Origin: Actinophytocola sp050699935
Lineage (GTDB): Bacteria > Actinomycetota > Actinomycetes > Mycobacteriales > Pseudonocardiaceae
DNA: 64,000 nt
Direction: 5' to 3'
NCBI RefSeq assembly: GCF_050699935.1
Contig: NZ_JBOHGB010000002.1
Span: 62,001 to 126,000 of the forward strand
Every line of letters starts with the position of its first letter. Positions within the stretch are counted from its first letter, which is position 1. Below the pieces are notes generated by a model. It had not been told where the DNA came from. It saw only the letters and a program-made list of their open reading frames with translations, and searched no databases. Position numbers and translations under genes: made by a program. This document shows, in pieces, positions 8,426-15,968 of the stretch.

Positions 8426-8941
8426 TCAGACGGTCAGCAGGACCAGGATCTGACGGAACAGCTCCTCGACCCGCTGATCGAGCTCGTCGGCAGTGATGCC
8501 ACCGATCGGATGGGCACACACCGCAAGGAGCGGATCCTCCAGCCCGAGTGCGCTCGACCGCGCGCGAGCCATCTGCTCGAAGGCGTCGCTGCACACACCG
8601 ATCGCCGGTACCCCACGCTTCTCCAGCTCTACGACGTCGTGGAGACCCCACGCAGTGCACGAGCCTCAATCGGCGGACGCGAAGATGACCGCTCCGCACT
8701 GCTCGGCCAGCGTGCGCAGGACGGGTTCCGGTGCGGGACTGCCCGGCCGGGGCTTCTCGCGCAGGAGCACGTCGCGGAGTCCGAAATGCTCGCGTAGTCG
8801 CTCGCCGAGCCGGGTCACGATGACGTCCGCGTTCGGCTTGCTGTTGTCCAGCAAACCCAGCACGCCACCCCGCAGGTCGGGGATGGCGGTCACCCGCTTC
8901 GTCCGTTCCGGCGGAACGGCTCGCACGTTGACGATCCGCAT
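8426..8941 (-). CDS. UGSC family selenoprotein (in-frame TGA read as selenocysteine)
   Basis: Reading from the ATG at 8941, the frame meets TGA at 8666-8668 and then continues open to a TGA at 8426-8428, giving 171 residues with selenocysteine at position 92. The residues around the TGA are ASAD-U-GSCTAWGLHDV, exactly the U-G-S-C motif that names the UGSC (seleno)protein family; U92 and C95 form a CxxC-like redox pair. The downstream part is well-formed protein (for example RGVPAIGVCSDAF and AVCAHPIGGI), so this is not a decayed stop. A hairpin with a GGTCT loop lies 18 nt after the TGA. A conventional gene finder would stop at residue 91. The start is 15 nt from the TRAP permease stop, so it is co-transcribed with the transporter. 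Decoding needs selA, selB, selC and selD elsewhere in the genome. Confidence 0.9.
8638..8668 (-). promoter_or_regulatory. SECIS-like element for selenocysteine insertion
   Basis: On the reverse strand the TGA (8668-8666) is followed after 18 nt by the apical loop GGTCT (8647-8643), closed by a perfect 5-bp stem, CGTGG (8652-8648) with CCACG (8642-8638). Bacterial SECIS elements need a short stem whose loop begins with GG/GU at about this distance. The loop sequence and the 18-nt spacing match the E. coli fdhF SECIS as I know it. Below the stem only two of the next bases pair (8655-8656 with 8634-8635). Confidence 0.8.
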
Positions 8942-8956
8942 GTGCTCTCCAGACTC

Positions 8957-10852
8957 CTACTCGACGACGACCAGGGTTATCGACGGCACGAAGATGATCA
9001 GGAGGATCGCGATCACCAGGACGGTGTCGTAGACGATCGTCGCCCGTATCGCACGCTGCGGCGGGATACCAACCATCGCGCACGTGGTGTAGTACGCGAT
9101 CCCGAACGGTGGCAGGAACGCGCCGAGTCCCATCGAGAGCAGCAGGACGATCCCATAGTGCAGCGGTTCGATGCCCAGCGTGGCGCTGATCGGGAACAGC
9201 AGCGGCGCCATGATCACGATCGCGGGCAGGCCTTCCATGATCGAGCCGAGCACGACCAGCGCGAGGAAGCTCACGAACAGGAAGAGAATCTTGTCGCCGT
9301 CGAACGTCGACGCCAGGGCGGCGACGTCCTGTGGAATACCGTAGATGTTGAGCGCGTGGACGAGGATCGAGGACGTGCCGAGCAGGAACAGGAGCATTCC
9401 CGACTGGGATGCCTCCCGGGCGACCACTCTGGCCGTCGAGGCGGTCTTCACCCGGTACACGAGGATCAGGAGCAGGAGTCCGTAGACCACGGCCATCGAT
9501 CCCGCTTCGACCGGGGTCGCGAATCCGCCGATGATCCCGACGAACACGATGGCGGGCATGCCGAGCGGCAGGATCGCGGATGCCGCGTGGCGGCGAACCT
9601 GACGCCAGGTCGGCTTCTCCGCGGCGGGCCTGATGTTCGCCCGCACGGCGCGTATGTAGATCGCCACCATCAGAATGAGACCGACGGTGGCCGCGGGGAG
9701 CAGGCCCGCCTTGAACAACTCGGTCGTCGACACCGAGCTGACCGACGCCAGGACGAGCATGGCCAGACTCGGCGGTATCGTCTCGCCCATCACGGCACCA
9801 GCGTTGAGCACGCCGACGACCTCACCGTCGTCGTGTCCGCTCGCGCGCATCGCGGGCTTCGCCACCGGGGCCACCGCGGCGATGTCGGCGATCTTGGCCC
9901 CGCTCAGTCCGGAAACCAGGTACATCGCGGCGACTGCCGCCATCCCGGATCCGCCCCGCACACGTCCCGCCACGTCACCGACGATGTTGAGCAGCCGCTC
10001 GGAAACGCCACCGGAAGCGAGCATTCCGCCGGTGAGCAGGAACAGCGGCAGCGCGAGCAGGATGAACGAGTTCATGCCCGCGACGAGTTCCTGCGGAATG
10101 ATGACCGCGTTCGGCGGATGCGGCGCGACGAGGAGCAACAACGACCCGACGATCCCGAAGACGAACGCGAGCGGTATCCCGAGGAACATCAGGATGAGGA
10201 ACAGCACGGCACCGAGCCCGAGGACCGCCTTGCCCTGCTCGCCCGTCAGGCCGGCGGCGCTCGCCACGAACGCCACCGCCAGGACGGCGGTGACCGCCAC
10301 TCCCCCCAGGACGTCCCGGATTCGGATGTCGGCGAGACGGATCAGTGCGACGACCGCGGTGATCGCGGCGCCGGCGGCGACCGGGACGTAGAGCACGCTC
10401 TCGAGCCACCGGCTCACCGGCAGTCGAGACTCGGTGACGCTGGCCAGCCTGATGGCGTAGAAGCCACAGATCACCGAAAAGGCGAGCACGGACAGCTCGG
10501 ACACCGCGCTGATCACCGGACGCAGCCGGACGGGCCACCGGTCGGCGAAAATGTTCAAGCTGATGTGCCCGCCGCGCACGTAGGCGTACCCGCTGCCGAG
10601 CACGCCGAGACCGACGAGCCCGACGCTCGCGATCTCGTTGGCCTCCACGATCGCGTTCGGGGCGAAGTGCCGGTACACGACCGTGAAGAACAGGAACAGG
10701 GCCTCCCCGAGGAGGAGGACTCCACACAGCACGCTGAGAGCGGTGGTGAGCAGGCGAACATGGTGCGGCGTGTCGGTGGTCGCCGCGCTCTCGTCGTCGC
10801 CGACCACCGCGGACGTTTCTACGGTAGGCGCGTTCTCGACGGTGTCCGACAC
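8957..10852 (-). CDS. dctQM: TRAP transporter permease, fused small and large subunits (DctQM)
   Basis: A 631-aa inner-membrane protein. Roughly residues 35-185 form a four-helix DctQ-like domain (ending near the ESVLYVPVAAGAA segment), and the rest is a DctM large subunit with about 12 more helices. DctM hallmarks are visible: the LALPLFLLTGGMLASGGVS segment, the LSGAKIADIAAVAPVAKPAM segment, ETIPPSLAMLVLASVSSVS, and GLPAIVIMAPLLFPISATLG. The GTG start at 10852 has GGAGG 8 nt upstream; the longer upstream frame is arginine-rich and lacks a site. It drives sodium- or proton-coupled solute uptake with the DctP protein encoded just upstream. Confidence 0.92.
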   Translation of the reverse strand: MSDTVENAPTVETSAVVGDDESAATTDTPHHVRLLTTALSVLCGVLLLGEALFLFFTVVYRHFAPNAIVEANEIASVGLVGLGVLGSGYAYVRGGHISLNIFADRWPVRLRPVISAVSELSVLAFSVICGFYAIRLASVTESRLPVSRWLESVLYVPVAAGAAITAVVALIRLADIRIRDVLGGVAVTAVLAVAFVASAAGLTGEQGKAVLGLGAVLFLILMFLGIPLAFVFGIVGSLLLLVAPHPPNAVIIPQELVAGMNSFILLALPLFLLTGGMLASGGVSERLLNIVGDVAGRVRGGSGMAAVAAMYLVSGLSGAKIADIAAVAPVAKPAMRASGHDDGEVVGVLNAGAVMGETIPPSLAMLVLASVSSVSTTELFKAGLLPAATVGLILMVAIYIRAVRANIRPAAEKPTWRQVRRHAASAILPLGMPAIVFVGIIGGFATPVEAGSMAVVYGLLLLILVYRVKTASTARVVAREASQSGMLLFLLGTSSILVHALNIYGIPQDVAALASTFDGDKILFLFVSFLALVVLGSIMEGLPAIVIMAPLLFPISATLGIEPLHYGIVLLLSMGLGAFLPPFGIAYYTTCAMVGIPPQRAIRATIVYDTVLVIAILLIIFVPSITLVVVE

Positions 10853-10898
10853 CAGGCCTCCGCTCCTGTACGTCCGTGCAAACTGGACTGCCGACCGG

Positions 10899-11900
10899 CT
10901 ATTCGGGCTTGAGCTGCTCGTACAGGTCCTGGACATCCGAGTCCTGGGCCAACGTCTCGGCGACCGGCTGGAGCAGCTCTCTCATCGAGGACTGGTCGAC
11001 ATCGCTGATCTCGACACCGTTGCTCCGCAGTGAGTCGATCGATTTCGTCGTGGACTCCGCGGTCGCGGTCCACTGTGCCTCTTCACCGCTCTTCGCGTTG
11101 TCGACGAGGATCTTCTGGAGATCAGCCGGAAGTCTGTTGAACTCGTCAAGGTTGACCACGAGCATCATCAGGCCGAGCAGGTGGTTCGTCGAGTAGAAGT
11201 GCTGCGCCACCTCGTCGAGGTTGAACTGCAGGAGAATGTCCGGCGATGCCTCGACCGCGTCGACGACACCACTCTGCATCGAGGTGAAGACCTCGGTGAA
11301 GTCGATCGGCACGGCGTTGGCACCGAGCTCCTGGAGGGTCTTGATGTAGAGCTGCGAGCTCGGCACCCGGACCTTGAGCCCATCCATGTGCAACGGGTCG
11401 ACCTGCCTCGTGCTCAGCAGGCCGCGGAACCCCAGGGTGTGCCAGGCAAGGACCTTCATGCGCTGATCCTCGATGCGCTTTTCGAGCTCCTGCCCCACCG
11501 GGCCGTTGAGCGCGGTCAACGCCTCGTCGGTGTCCACGAAGTTGCCGGGCAGGTCGATAACGCCGACCGATGGGACCTTACTCTCCACAATCGCGGTCGA
11601 GAGTTGAGCGCCGTCCAGGCTGCCGGTGCTGACCTGATCCAACGTCCCCGGCTCGGTACCGAGCTGACCGTCGGGGAACACCTCGAGCTTGAGGCGCCCA
11701 TCGGAGTCGGCCTCGACATCCTTGGCCAGCACGTTCAGCGCCTCCATCCCGGCGCTGTCGGCAGTGAGCGTCGTGGCGATCCGGAGCGAGAACGTGCCGC
11801 CCGAGCCTTCGTCGCCGGAGCTGCTTCCACACGCGGACGTCAGGGCGACTACTCCGGCGAGAGCAACTGCGCACGAGGTTCGCCATACACGACTGGACAT
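10899..11900 (-). CDS. dctP: TRAP transporter solute-binding lipoprotein (DctP family)
   Basis: A 333-aa extracytoplasmic binding protein with a lipoprotein signal: positive N-terminus, hydrophobic core and lipobox TSAC with Cys24. The mature protein has the DctP pattern, including LEVFPDGQLGTEPGTLDQV and GLKVRVPSSQLYIKTLQELG, where the conserved Arg in KVRVP contacts the carboxylate in family structures. That implies an organic acid ligand. It is the first gene of the operon with the permease, selenoprotein and 356-aa protein. A candidate TetR operator lies 117 nt upstream of the start, tying uptake to the CoA pathway genes. Confidence 0.93.
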   Translation of the reverse strand: MSSRVWRTSCAVALAGVVALTSACGSSSGDEGSGGTFSLRIATTLTADSAGMEALNVLAKDVEADSDGRLKLEVFPDGQLGTEPGTLDQVSTGSLDGAQLSTAIVESKVPSVGVIDLPGNFVDTDEALTALNGPVGQELEKRIEDQRMKVLAWHTLGFRGLLSTRQVDPLHMDGLKVRVPSSQLYIKTLQELGANAVPIDFTEVFTSMQSGVVDAVEASPDILLQFNLDEVAQHFYSTNHLLGLMMLVVNLDEFNRLPADLQKILVDNAKSGEEAQWTATAESTTKSIDSLRSNGVEISDVDQSSMRELLQPVAETLAQDSDVQDLYEQLKPE

Positions 11901-12352
11901 AGCCGGCTCCCCATTGAACGAGTCGAGGTGTCAATCGTCAATTAGTCGTCGATTAGTCGCCGAGCCCTGTGGAGTCAGTGGTTCAGCCATGGCCGGTCAG
12001 GCCAGGGTTCGCGACTGAAGCGAGCGCTCCATTCAGAGCGAACATAGCATCGGCCGTACTCGGCGGCAAGAGTCGAACCCACGACGCGAACCCGCGGTGC
12101 ACCGCCGGCACACCAAGATCACGCCGACGGATCACCTCCGCCCGTCTGTCCGATGAGGACGCGCACCGTCCACGAACTGTCCGAACAGGACCGGACCCCA
12201 GCCGATGACGTAACCTCCGAGGAGCGGTCAGCGACCCACCTGGCGGCATCGCCCCGTCCCGATGCCCGCGTGGGCCAGCTGGTCCAAGATCAACTTGGCC
12301 AGGACCCTGGGTATATCATCTAGCGATCGGCCTGATGGAGAGGGGTGGTTCG
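11901..12352. other. Intergenic region between dctP and acyl-CoA dehydrogenase operons
   Basis: A 452-nt divergent promoter region with no convincing gene. Its one clear element is the palindrome at 12017-12030. A tRNA 3'-end-like stretch on the reverse strand (12062-12142) does not fold acceptably and was rejected. The region could drive both dctP and the dehydrogenase operon. Confidence 0.5.
12017..12030. promoter_or_regulatory. Candidate TetR operator, copy 4
   Basis: GAAGCGAGCGCTCC, the exact reverse complement of copy 1 at 2758-2771, so the same 14-mer recurs 9 kb away in front of the TRAP/selenoprotein operon. It lies 117 nt before the dctP start. Confidence 0.6.
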
Positions 12353-13507
12353 ATGACGACCACGGTTCCTGCCTCGAAAGATCTGCGCTCCGCGCTCGAC
12401 GCGGTGCTCGATGGCGTGGTGCGGTCCAACGCGCAGGCCGTCGACCGCGACGGGGTGTTCCCCGAGGAGAACATCGCCGCGCTCGGGGCGGCGGGGTTGC
12501 TCGGCTTGACCGCCGACGCCGCGGTCGGCGGTGGCGGCCAGGGCATGCGGGCCGCGGCGGAGGTCGTCGAGCGGTTGGCCGGGGTGTGCGGGTCGACGGC
12601 GATGGTGAGTTTGATGCACTATGCGGCGGCGGCGGCGATCGAGGCGTACGGGCCGGAGGATGTGCGCCGCGAGATCGGCGAGGGGCGGCACCTGTCCACG
12701 TTGGCGTTCTCCGAGTCCGGGTCGCGCAGCCACTTCTGGGCGCCGGTCGGCACCGCCACCGCGGCGGGTGACTCGGTGCGGCTCGACGCGCGCAAGAGCT
12801 GGGTCACCTCGGCGGGCCGGGCGGACAGCTACGTGTGGTCGAGTCTGCCGATGGCGGGCAACGGGCCCATGACGCTCTGGTTGGTGCGCAACGGTTCCGA
12901 CGGCCTGACCGTGGCGGGCGATTTCGACGGGCTCGGCCTACGCGGCAACATGTCGCGGCCTATGACCGCCGACGGGCTGACCGTCCCGGCGGACGCCGAG
13001 CTCGGCGCGGACGGCGCAGGTCTGGACATCGCCCTCACGGTGCCACTGCCGTGGTTCCTCGTGCTCAACGCCGCGTTCTGCCTCGGGCTCGCCGACGCGG
13101 CGGTCACCGAGGTCGCCCGCCACCTCACCGTCACGACGCTCACCCACACCGGCAAGGCCCTGCGGGACGCGCCGGTGCCGCGGCGGGACTTCGCCCGGCT
13201 CAGCGTGCGGGTCCACGCTTTGCGGACCTTCCTCGGCGACGCCCTCACCGCGCTGGAGACCGGCCGCGAGGACGCGACCCTGCGCGTCCTGCAGGTCAAG
13301 GCGCTCGCCGGCGACATGGTGGCCGAGGTGACCGACGAGGCGATGCGGCTCTGCGGCGGCAGCGCGTTCCGCAAGGAACTCGGCCTGGAGCGGATGTTCC
13401 GCGACGCGCGGGCGGCCCGGGTGATGGCGCCGACCAGCGACGCGCTGCACGACTTCGTCGGCCGGGTGTCGACCGGGCTGCCACTGCTGGATGAGGAGAA
13501 CCGGTGA
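12353..13507 (+). CDS. Acyl-CoA dehydrogenase-like flavoprotein
   Basis: A 384-aa acyl-CoA dehydrogenase family protein. The ATG at 12353 was preferred over one 18 nt upstream because GAGAGGGG sits at the right distance. FAD-domain features include LAFSESGSRSHFWAP near residue 125 and RKSWVTSAGRADSYVWS; the third domain has RLCGGSAFRKELGLERMFRDARA near the end. The GSRS in place of the usual GS(D/A) and the weak catalytic-base region make classical beta-oxidation uncertain; flavin monooxygenases of the DszC/HpaH type share this fold. It overlaps the next gene as GTGA and begins a three-gene operon with a PhnD-like protein and a di-iron protein. Confidence 0.88.
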   Translation: MTTTVPASKDLRSALDAVLDGVVRSNAQAVDRDGVFPEENIAALGAAGLLGLTADAAVGGGGQGMRAAAEVVERLAGVCGSTAMVSLMHYAAAAAIEAYGPEDVRREIGEGRHLSTLAFSESGSRSHFWAPVGTATAAGDSVRLDARKSWVTSAGRADSYVWSSLPMAGNGPMTLWLVRNGSDGLTVAGDFDGLGLRGNMSRPMTADGLTVPADAELGADGAGLDIALTVPLPWFLVLNAAFCLGLADAAVTEVARHLTVTTLTHTGKALRDAPVPRRDFARLSVRVHALRTFLGDALTALETGREDATLRVLQVKALAGDMVAEVTDEAMRLCGGSAFRKELGLERMFRDARAARVMAPTSDALHDFVGRVSTGLPLLDEENR

Positions 13508-14364
13508 GCTCGCCAGTGACCACCCCGAGACTGTTGATGGGCGCGGTCGCCTACGACCCGAAGGTCGTGACGATCTGGGAAGGCTTCCGTACCTGGCTCA
13601 CCGCCCGCGGACTGGACTTCGACTTCCTCCTGTACTCGCACTACGAGCGGCAGGTCGAGGACCTCGTGGCCGGCCGGATCGACGCCGCGTGGAACTCCCC
13701 GCTCGCATGGCTGCGCACCGAACGGCTCGCCCGTGCCGCGGGCGAGGATGCGCGGGCGCTGGTCATGCGGGACACCGACCGCGACCTGACGTCGGTGGTG
13801 GTGGTGCGTGCCGACTCCCCCGTCACGCGGATCGAGGACCTCGCCGGCCGGGTCGTCGCCACCGGCGCCGTGGACAGCCCGCAGGCCACCCTGCTCCCCC
13901 TCGCCCACCTGCGCGCCGCGGGCGTGGAGCCGACCGTGCGGCGGTTCGACGTCGGAGTCGGGCTGCACGGAGACCACATCGGCGGCGAGCGGGACGCCGC
14001 GCGGGCACTCGTGACCGGCGAGGTCGACGCCGCCTGCATGATCGACGCCAACCACCTCGCGTTCGCCAAGGAGGGCACCCTGCCGCCCGACATGACCCGG
14101 ATCGTCGCCCAGACCGCGCCCTACGACCACTGCAACATGACGGTCGTGGCCGGACGCGTCGAGCAGGCGTGCGACCTGTTTGCCTCCCTGCTGCTGTCGA
14201 TGTCCTACGCCGACGCCAAGGTGCGCCCGCTGCTCGACCTCGAAGGGCTCACCGCCTGGGAGAAGGGCCGCACCACCGGCTACGCCGCGCTCGACTCCGC
14301 AGCGACCGACAGCGGCTTCTACACCGCGAACGGGCAGGTGACCGCCACCGGTTACCGGCCATGA
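13504..14364 (+). CDS. PhnD/SsuA-like substrate-binding-fold protein without signal peptide
   Basis: A 286-aa protein with the type-2 periplasmic-binding fold of the phosphonate/sulfonate ABC family: an N-terminal LLMGAVAYDPKVVTIWEGF strand-helix, GRIDAAWNSPLAWLR near residue 60, a hinge around DLAGRVVATGAVDSPQAT, and GEVDAACMIDANHL in lobe 2. It lacks any signal sequence or lipobox and no transporter genes flank it, so it is probably cytosolic. It overlaps both neighbours by 4 nt (GTGA and ATGA), implying fixed stoichiometry with the dehydrogenase-like and di-iron proteins. A ligand-sensing or small-molecule-carrier role is inference. Confidence 0.8.
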   Translation: MSSPVTTPRLLMGAVAYDPKVVTIWEGFRTWLTARGLDFDFLLYSHYERQVEDLVAGRIDAAWNSPLAWLRTERLARAAGEDARALVMRDTDRDLTSVVVVRADSPVTRIEDLAGRVVATGAVDSPQATLLPLAHLRAAGVEPTVRRFDVGVGLHGDHIGGERDAARALVTGEVDAACMIDANHLAFAKEGTLPPDMTRIVAQTAPYDHCNMTVVAGRVEQACDLFASLLLSMSYADAKVRPLLDLEGLTAWEKGRTTGYAALDSAATDSGFYTANGQVTATGYRP

Positions 14365-15563
14365 CCGCCCCGACCGTGACCGTCGACCTCGAGGGTCTGG
14401 GGTTCGCCGATGGCGCGCACCTGCTAGTCCAGCGCGCGCTCGCCGGGCTCCCGTCGGGCGGCCGGGTCGCGGTGACCGGCCGCGACCCCGCGCTGCGCGT
14501 GCACCTGCCCGCCTGGGCCCGCAGCGAGGGACACCGGGTCGAGTCGCCCGAGGACCCGCAGACGTGTGCCGGCGTCGTCGTGCGGGGTGATGCCGTCGAC
14601 GCGCGGTGGTTCGGCGCCGAGCGAGCCGGCTCCGCGCAGCCCGTCGACCTGCGCGACCACCCGCCGGCGAGCTGGGGGCTCGGCGTACGCGGCGCGCTGC
14701 TCGAGGCGGGCGGGCCGGAGCCGCGATTCGACCTCGACGAGCGCGACCTCGTCTGGGCCGATCTCGCACCCCGGCTCTACGCGCAGGCCGCCGCCAAGCA
14801 GTGGGACCCCGAGACCGCCGTGCCATGGGCCGACGAGTTCACCCTGCCCACCGACGTCGAGGCCGCCGTCGTTCAGGTCATGACCTACCTGGTGGAGAAC
14901 GAGCAGGCGGCGCTGATCGTCCCCGCCCGCTTCGTCGGGCGCATCCACCCACACTTCCGCGAGGTCGTCCAGCTCCTCGCCGTGCAGATGGCCGACGAGG
15001 CCCGGCACATGTCCGTGTTCGCCCGGCGCGCCCTGCTCCGCGGCGACGACCTCGGCACGTCCTCGGCCGGCGGCCGGTCCTCGCTGTTCACCCTCGTCAC
15101 CGAGTCCGACTTCGCGCTCGCCTCCTTCCTGCTCTCCGTGCTCGGCGAGGGCACCTTCGTCGACCTGCTCGCCTTCCTCGAACGCACCGCGCCCGACCCG
15201 GTGACCCGCCGCATCTGCCGCCTCGCCGGCCAGGACGAACGCCGCCATGTCGTGTTCGGCATGGCCCACCTCGCCCACCAATCCACAATGGACCCCAGGC
15301 TCAAGGACCGACTCCGTGCCGCGATCCACCGCCGCCACGAGGCACTCGCCGACACCGCCGGCCTCAACAAGGACGTCTTCGACGCACTCGTCGTCCTCGC
15401 GGCCGGCAGCTGGTCCCCCGCTGACATCGCCGCCGGCCACCGCCGCGTCCAGGAACTCCAGTACGAGATGGACCAGGGCCGCCAACGCCGCCTCACCCGG
15501 CTAGGCTTCCACGACGACGAGGCCGCCGCCCTCTCCGCCTTGCACACCAAGAACTTCATGTGA
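14361..15563 (+). CDS. TusA-like domain fused to ferritin-like di-iron protein
   Basis: A 400-aa two-part protein. Residues 5-60 resemble the TusA/SirA fold (GLPSGGRVAVTGRDPALRVH then AWARSEGHRV) but lack the CPxP cysteine. Residues 130-370 form a helical bundle with two carboxylate-bridge motifs: E181-X30-D212-E-A-R-H216 and E263-X28-D292-E-R-R-H296, the double EX(28-37)DEXXH pattern of AurF-like N-oxygenases and other ferritin-like di-iron oxidases. An oxygen-dependent oxidation coupled to the upstream flavoprotein is plausible. The substrate and the role of the degenerate TusA domain are unknown. The ATG overlaps the preceding stop. Confidence 0.8.
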   Translation: MTAPTVTVDLEGLGFADGAHLLVQRALAGLPSGGRVAVTGRDPALRVHLPAWARSEGHRVESPEDPQTCAGVVVRGDAVDARWFGAERAGSAQPVDLRDHPPASWGLGVRGALLEAGGPEPRFDLDERDLVWADLAPRLYAQAAAKQWDPETAVPWADEFTLPTDVEAAVVQVMTYLVENEQAALIVPARFVGRIHPHFREVVQLLAVQMADEARHMSVFARRALLRGDDLGTSSAGGRSSLFTLVTESDFALASFLLSVLGEGTFVDLLAFLERTAPDPVTRRICRLAGQDERRHVVFGMAHLAHQSTMDPRLKDRLRAAIHRRHEALADTAGLNKDVFDALVVLAAGSWSPADIAAGHRRVQELQYEMDQGRQRRLTRLGFHDDEAAALSALHTKNFM

Positions 15564-15573
15564 CCCCATGAGG

Positions 15574-15968
15574 GCTTGTCGACAACGCGGTCGAGGTCGC
15601 GACCATCTTGCCGTCCGGTCGCACGCCAAGCGTCTGCCTGCCGATTCCGACGAAGCGTCCGGGGCGATGCTCGACACGAGCTCTCCGGTCTCGGTGATGC
15701 GCAACAGCAGGGCGGACCTGTTGCTGTCAGGGAGCGCGGAGATGCTGGCGACCGGTTCACCGTTCAGCGCTATTCCTATGTCGTCGGTGAGGGAAAGAGT
15801 CGAGAAGTACGCCGGAAGAGTCGATCATGGCCGGTGTCACGCTGAACTCGCCGGTCACGTAGACCGTTTGTCAGGTCCTTCGGTTATCCCCCCGCACGTT
15901 CTCATCACCATCGCCACCGACGTACTTCGCCCAGTAGATGACCGACCGTCCGGCCGTGGAGCAGGTGG
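15574..15968 (-). pseudogene. Decayed beta-propeller-like gene remnant
   Basis: No intact gene lies in this stretch between the di-iron and SUKH genes. On the reverse strand short pieces in shifting frames read like a repeat-containing secreted protein: VIYWAKYVGGDGDENVRG, then TVYVTGEFSVTPAMIDSSG, then IGIALNGEPVASISALPDSN, then GVRPDGKMVATSTAL. The VYVTGEFS and WAKYVGGDGDENV wording resembles SBBP-type beta-propeller repeats. Several frameshifts and a stop separate the pieces. The assignment is tentative. Confidence 0.3.

Noticed and set aside
8666..8668. TGA in the UGSC gene as an ordinary stop or nonsense mutation
   Set aside because: The downstream frame is intact for 79 codons, the motif is exactly U-G-S-C, and a SECIS-like hairpin sits at the expected distance.
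8942..10912. Long forward-strand open frame of 656 codons
   Set aside because: It is antisense to the fused TRAP permease, rich in Asp/Arg/His/Gln without domain features; a mirror effect of high-GC codon use.
12062..12142. Possible tRNA or tRNA 3' end on the reverse strand (GTGGGTTCGACTCTTGCCGCC-like end)
   Set aside because: The T-stem does not pair, the acceptor stem pairs for only five bases and no anticodon arm forms at the right place.
12829..14826. Long reverse-strand open frame over the dehydrogenase/PhnD-like/di-iron genes
   Set aside because: Arg/Gly/Ala-rich with no motifs, and the three forward genes are coupled by overlaps and carry clear family signatures.
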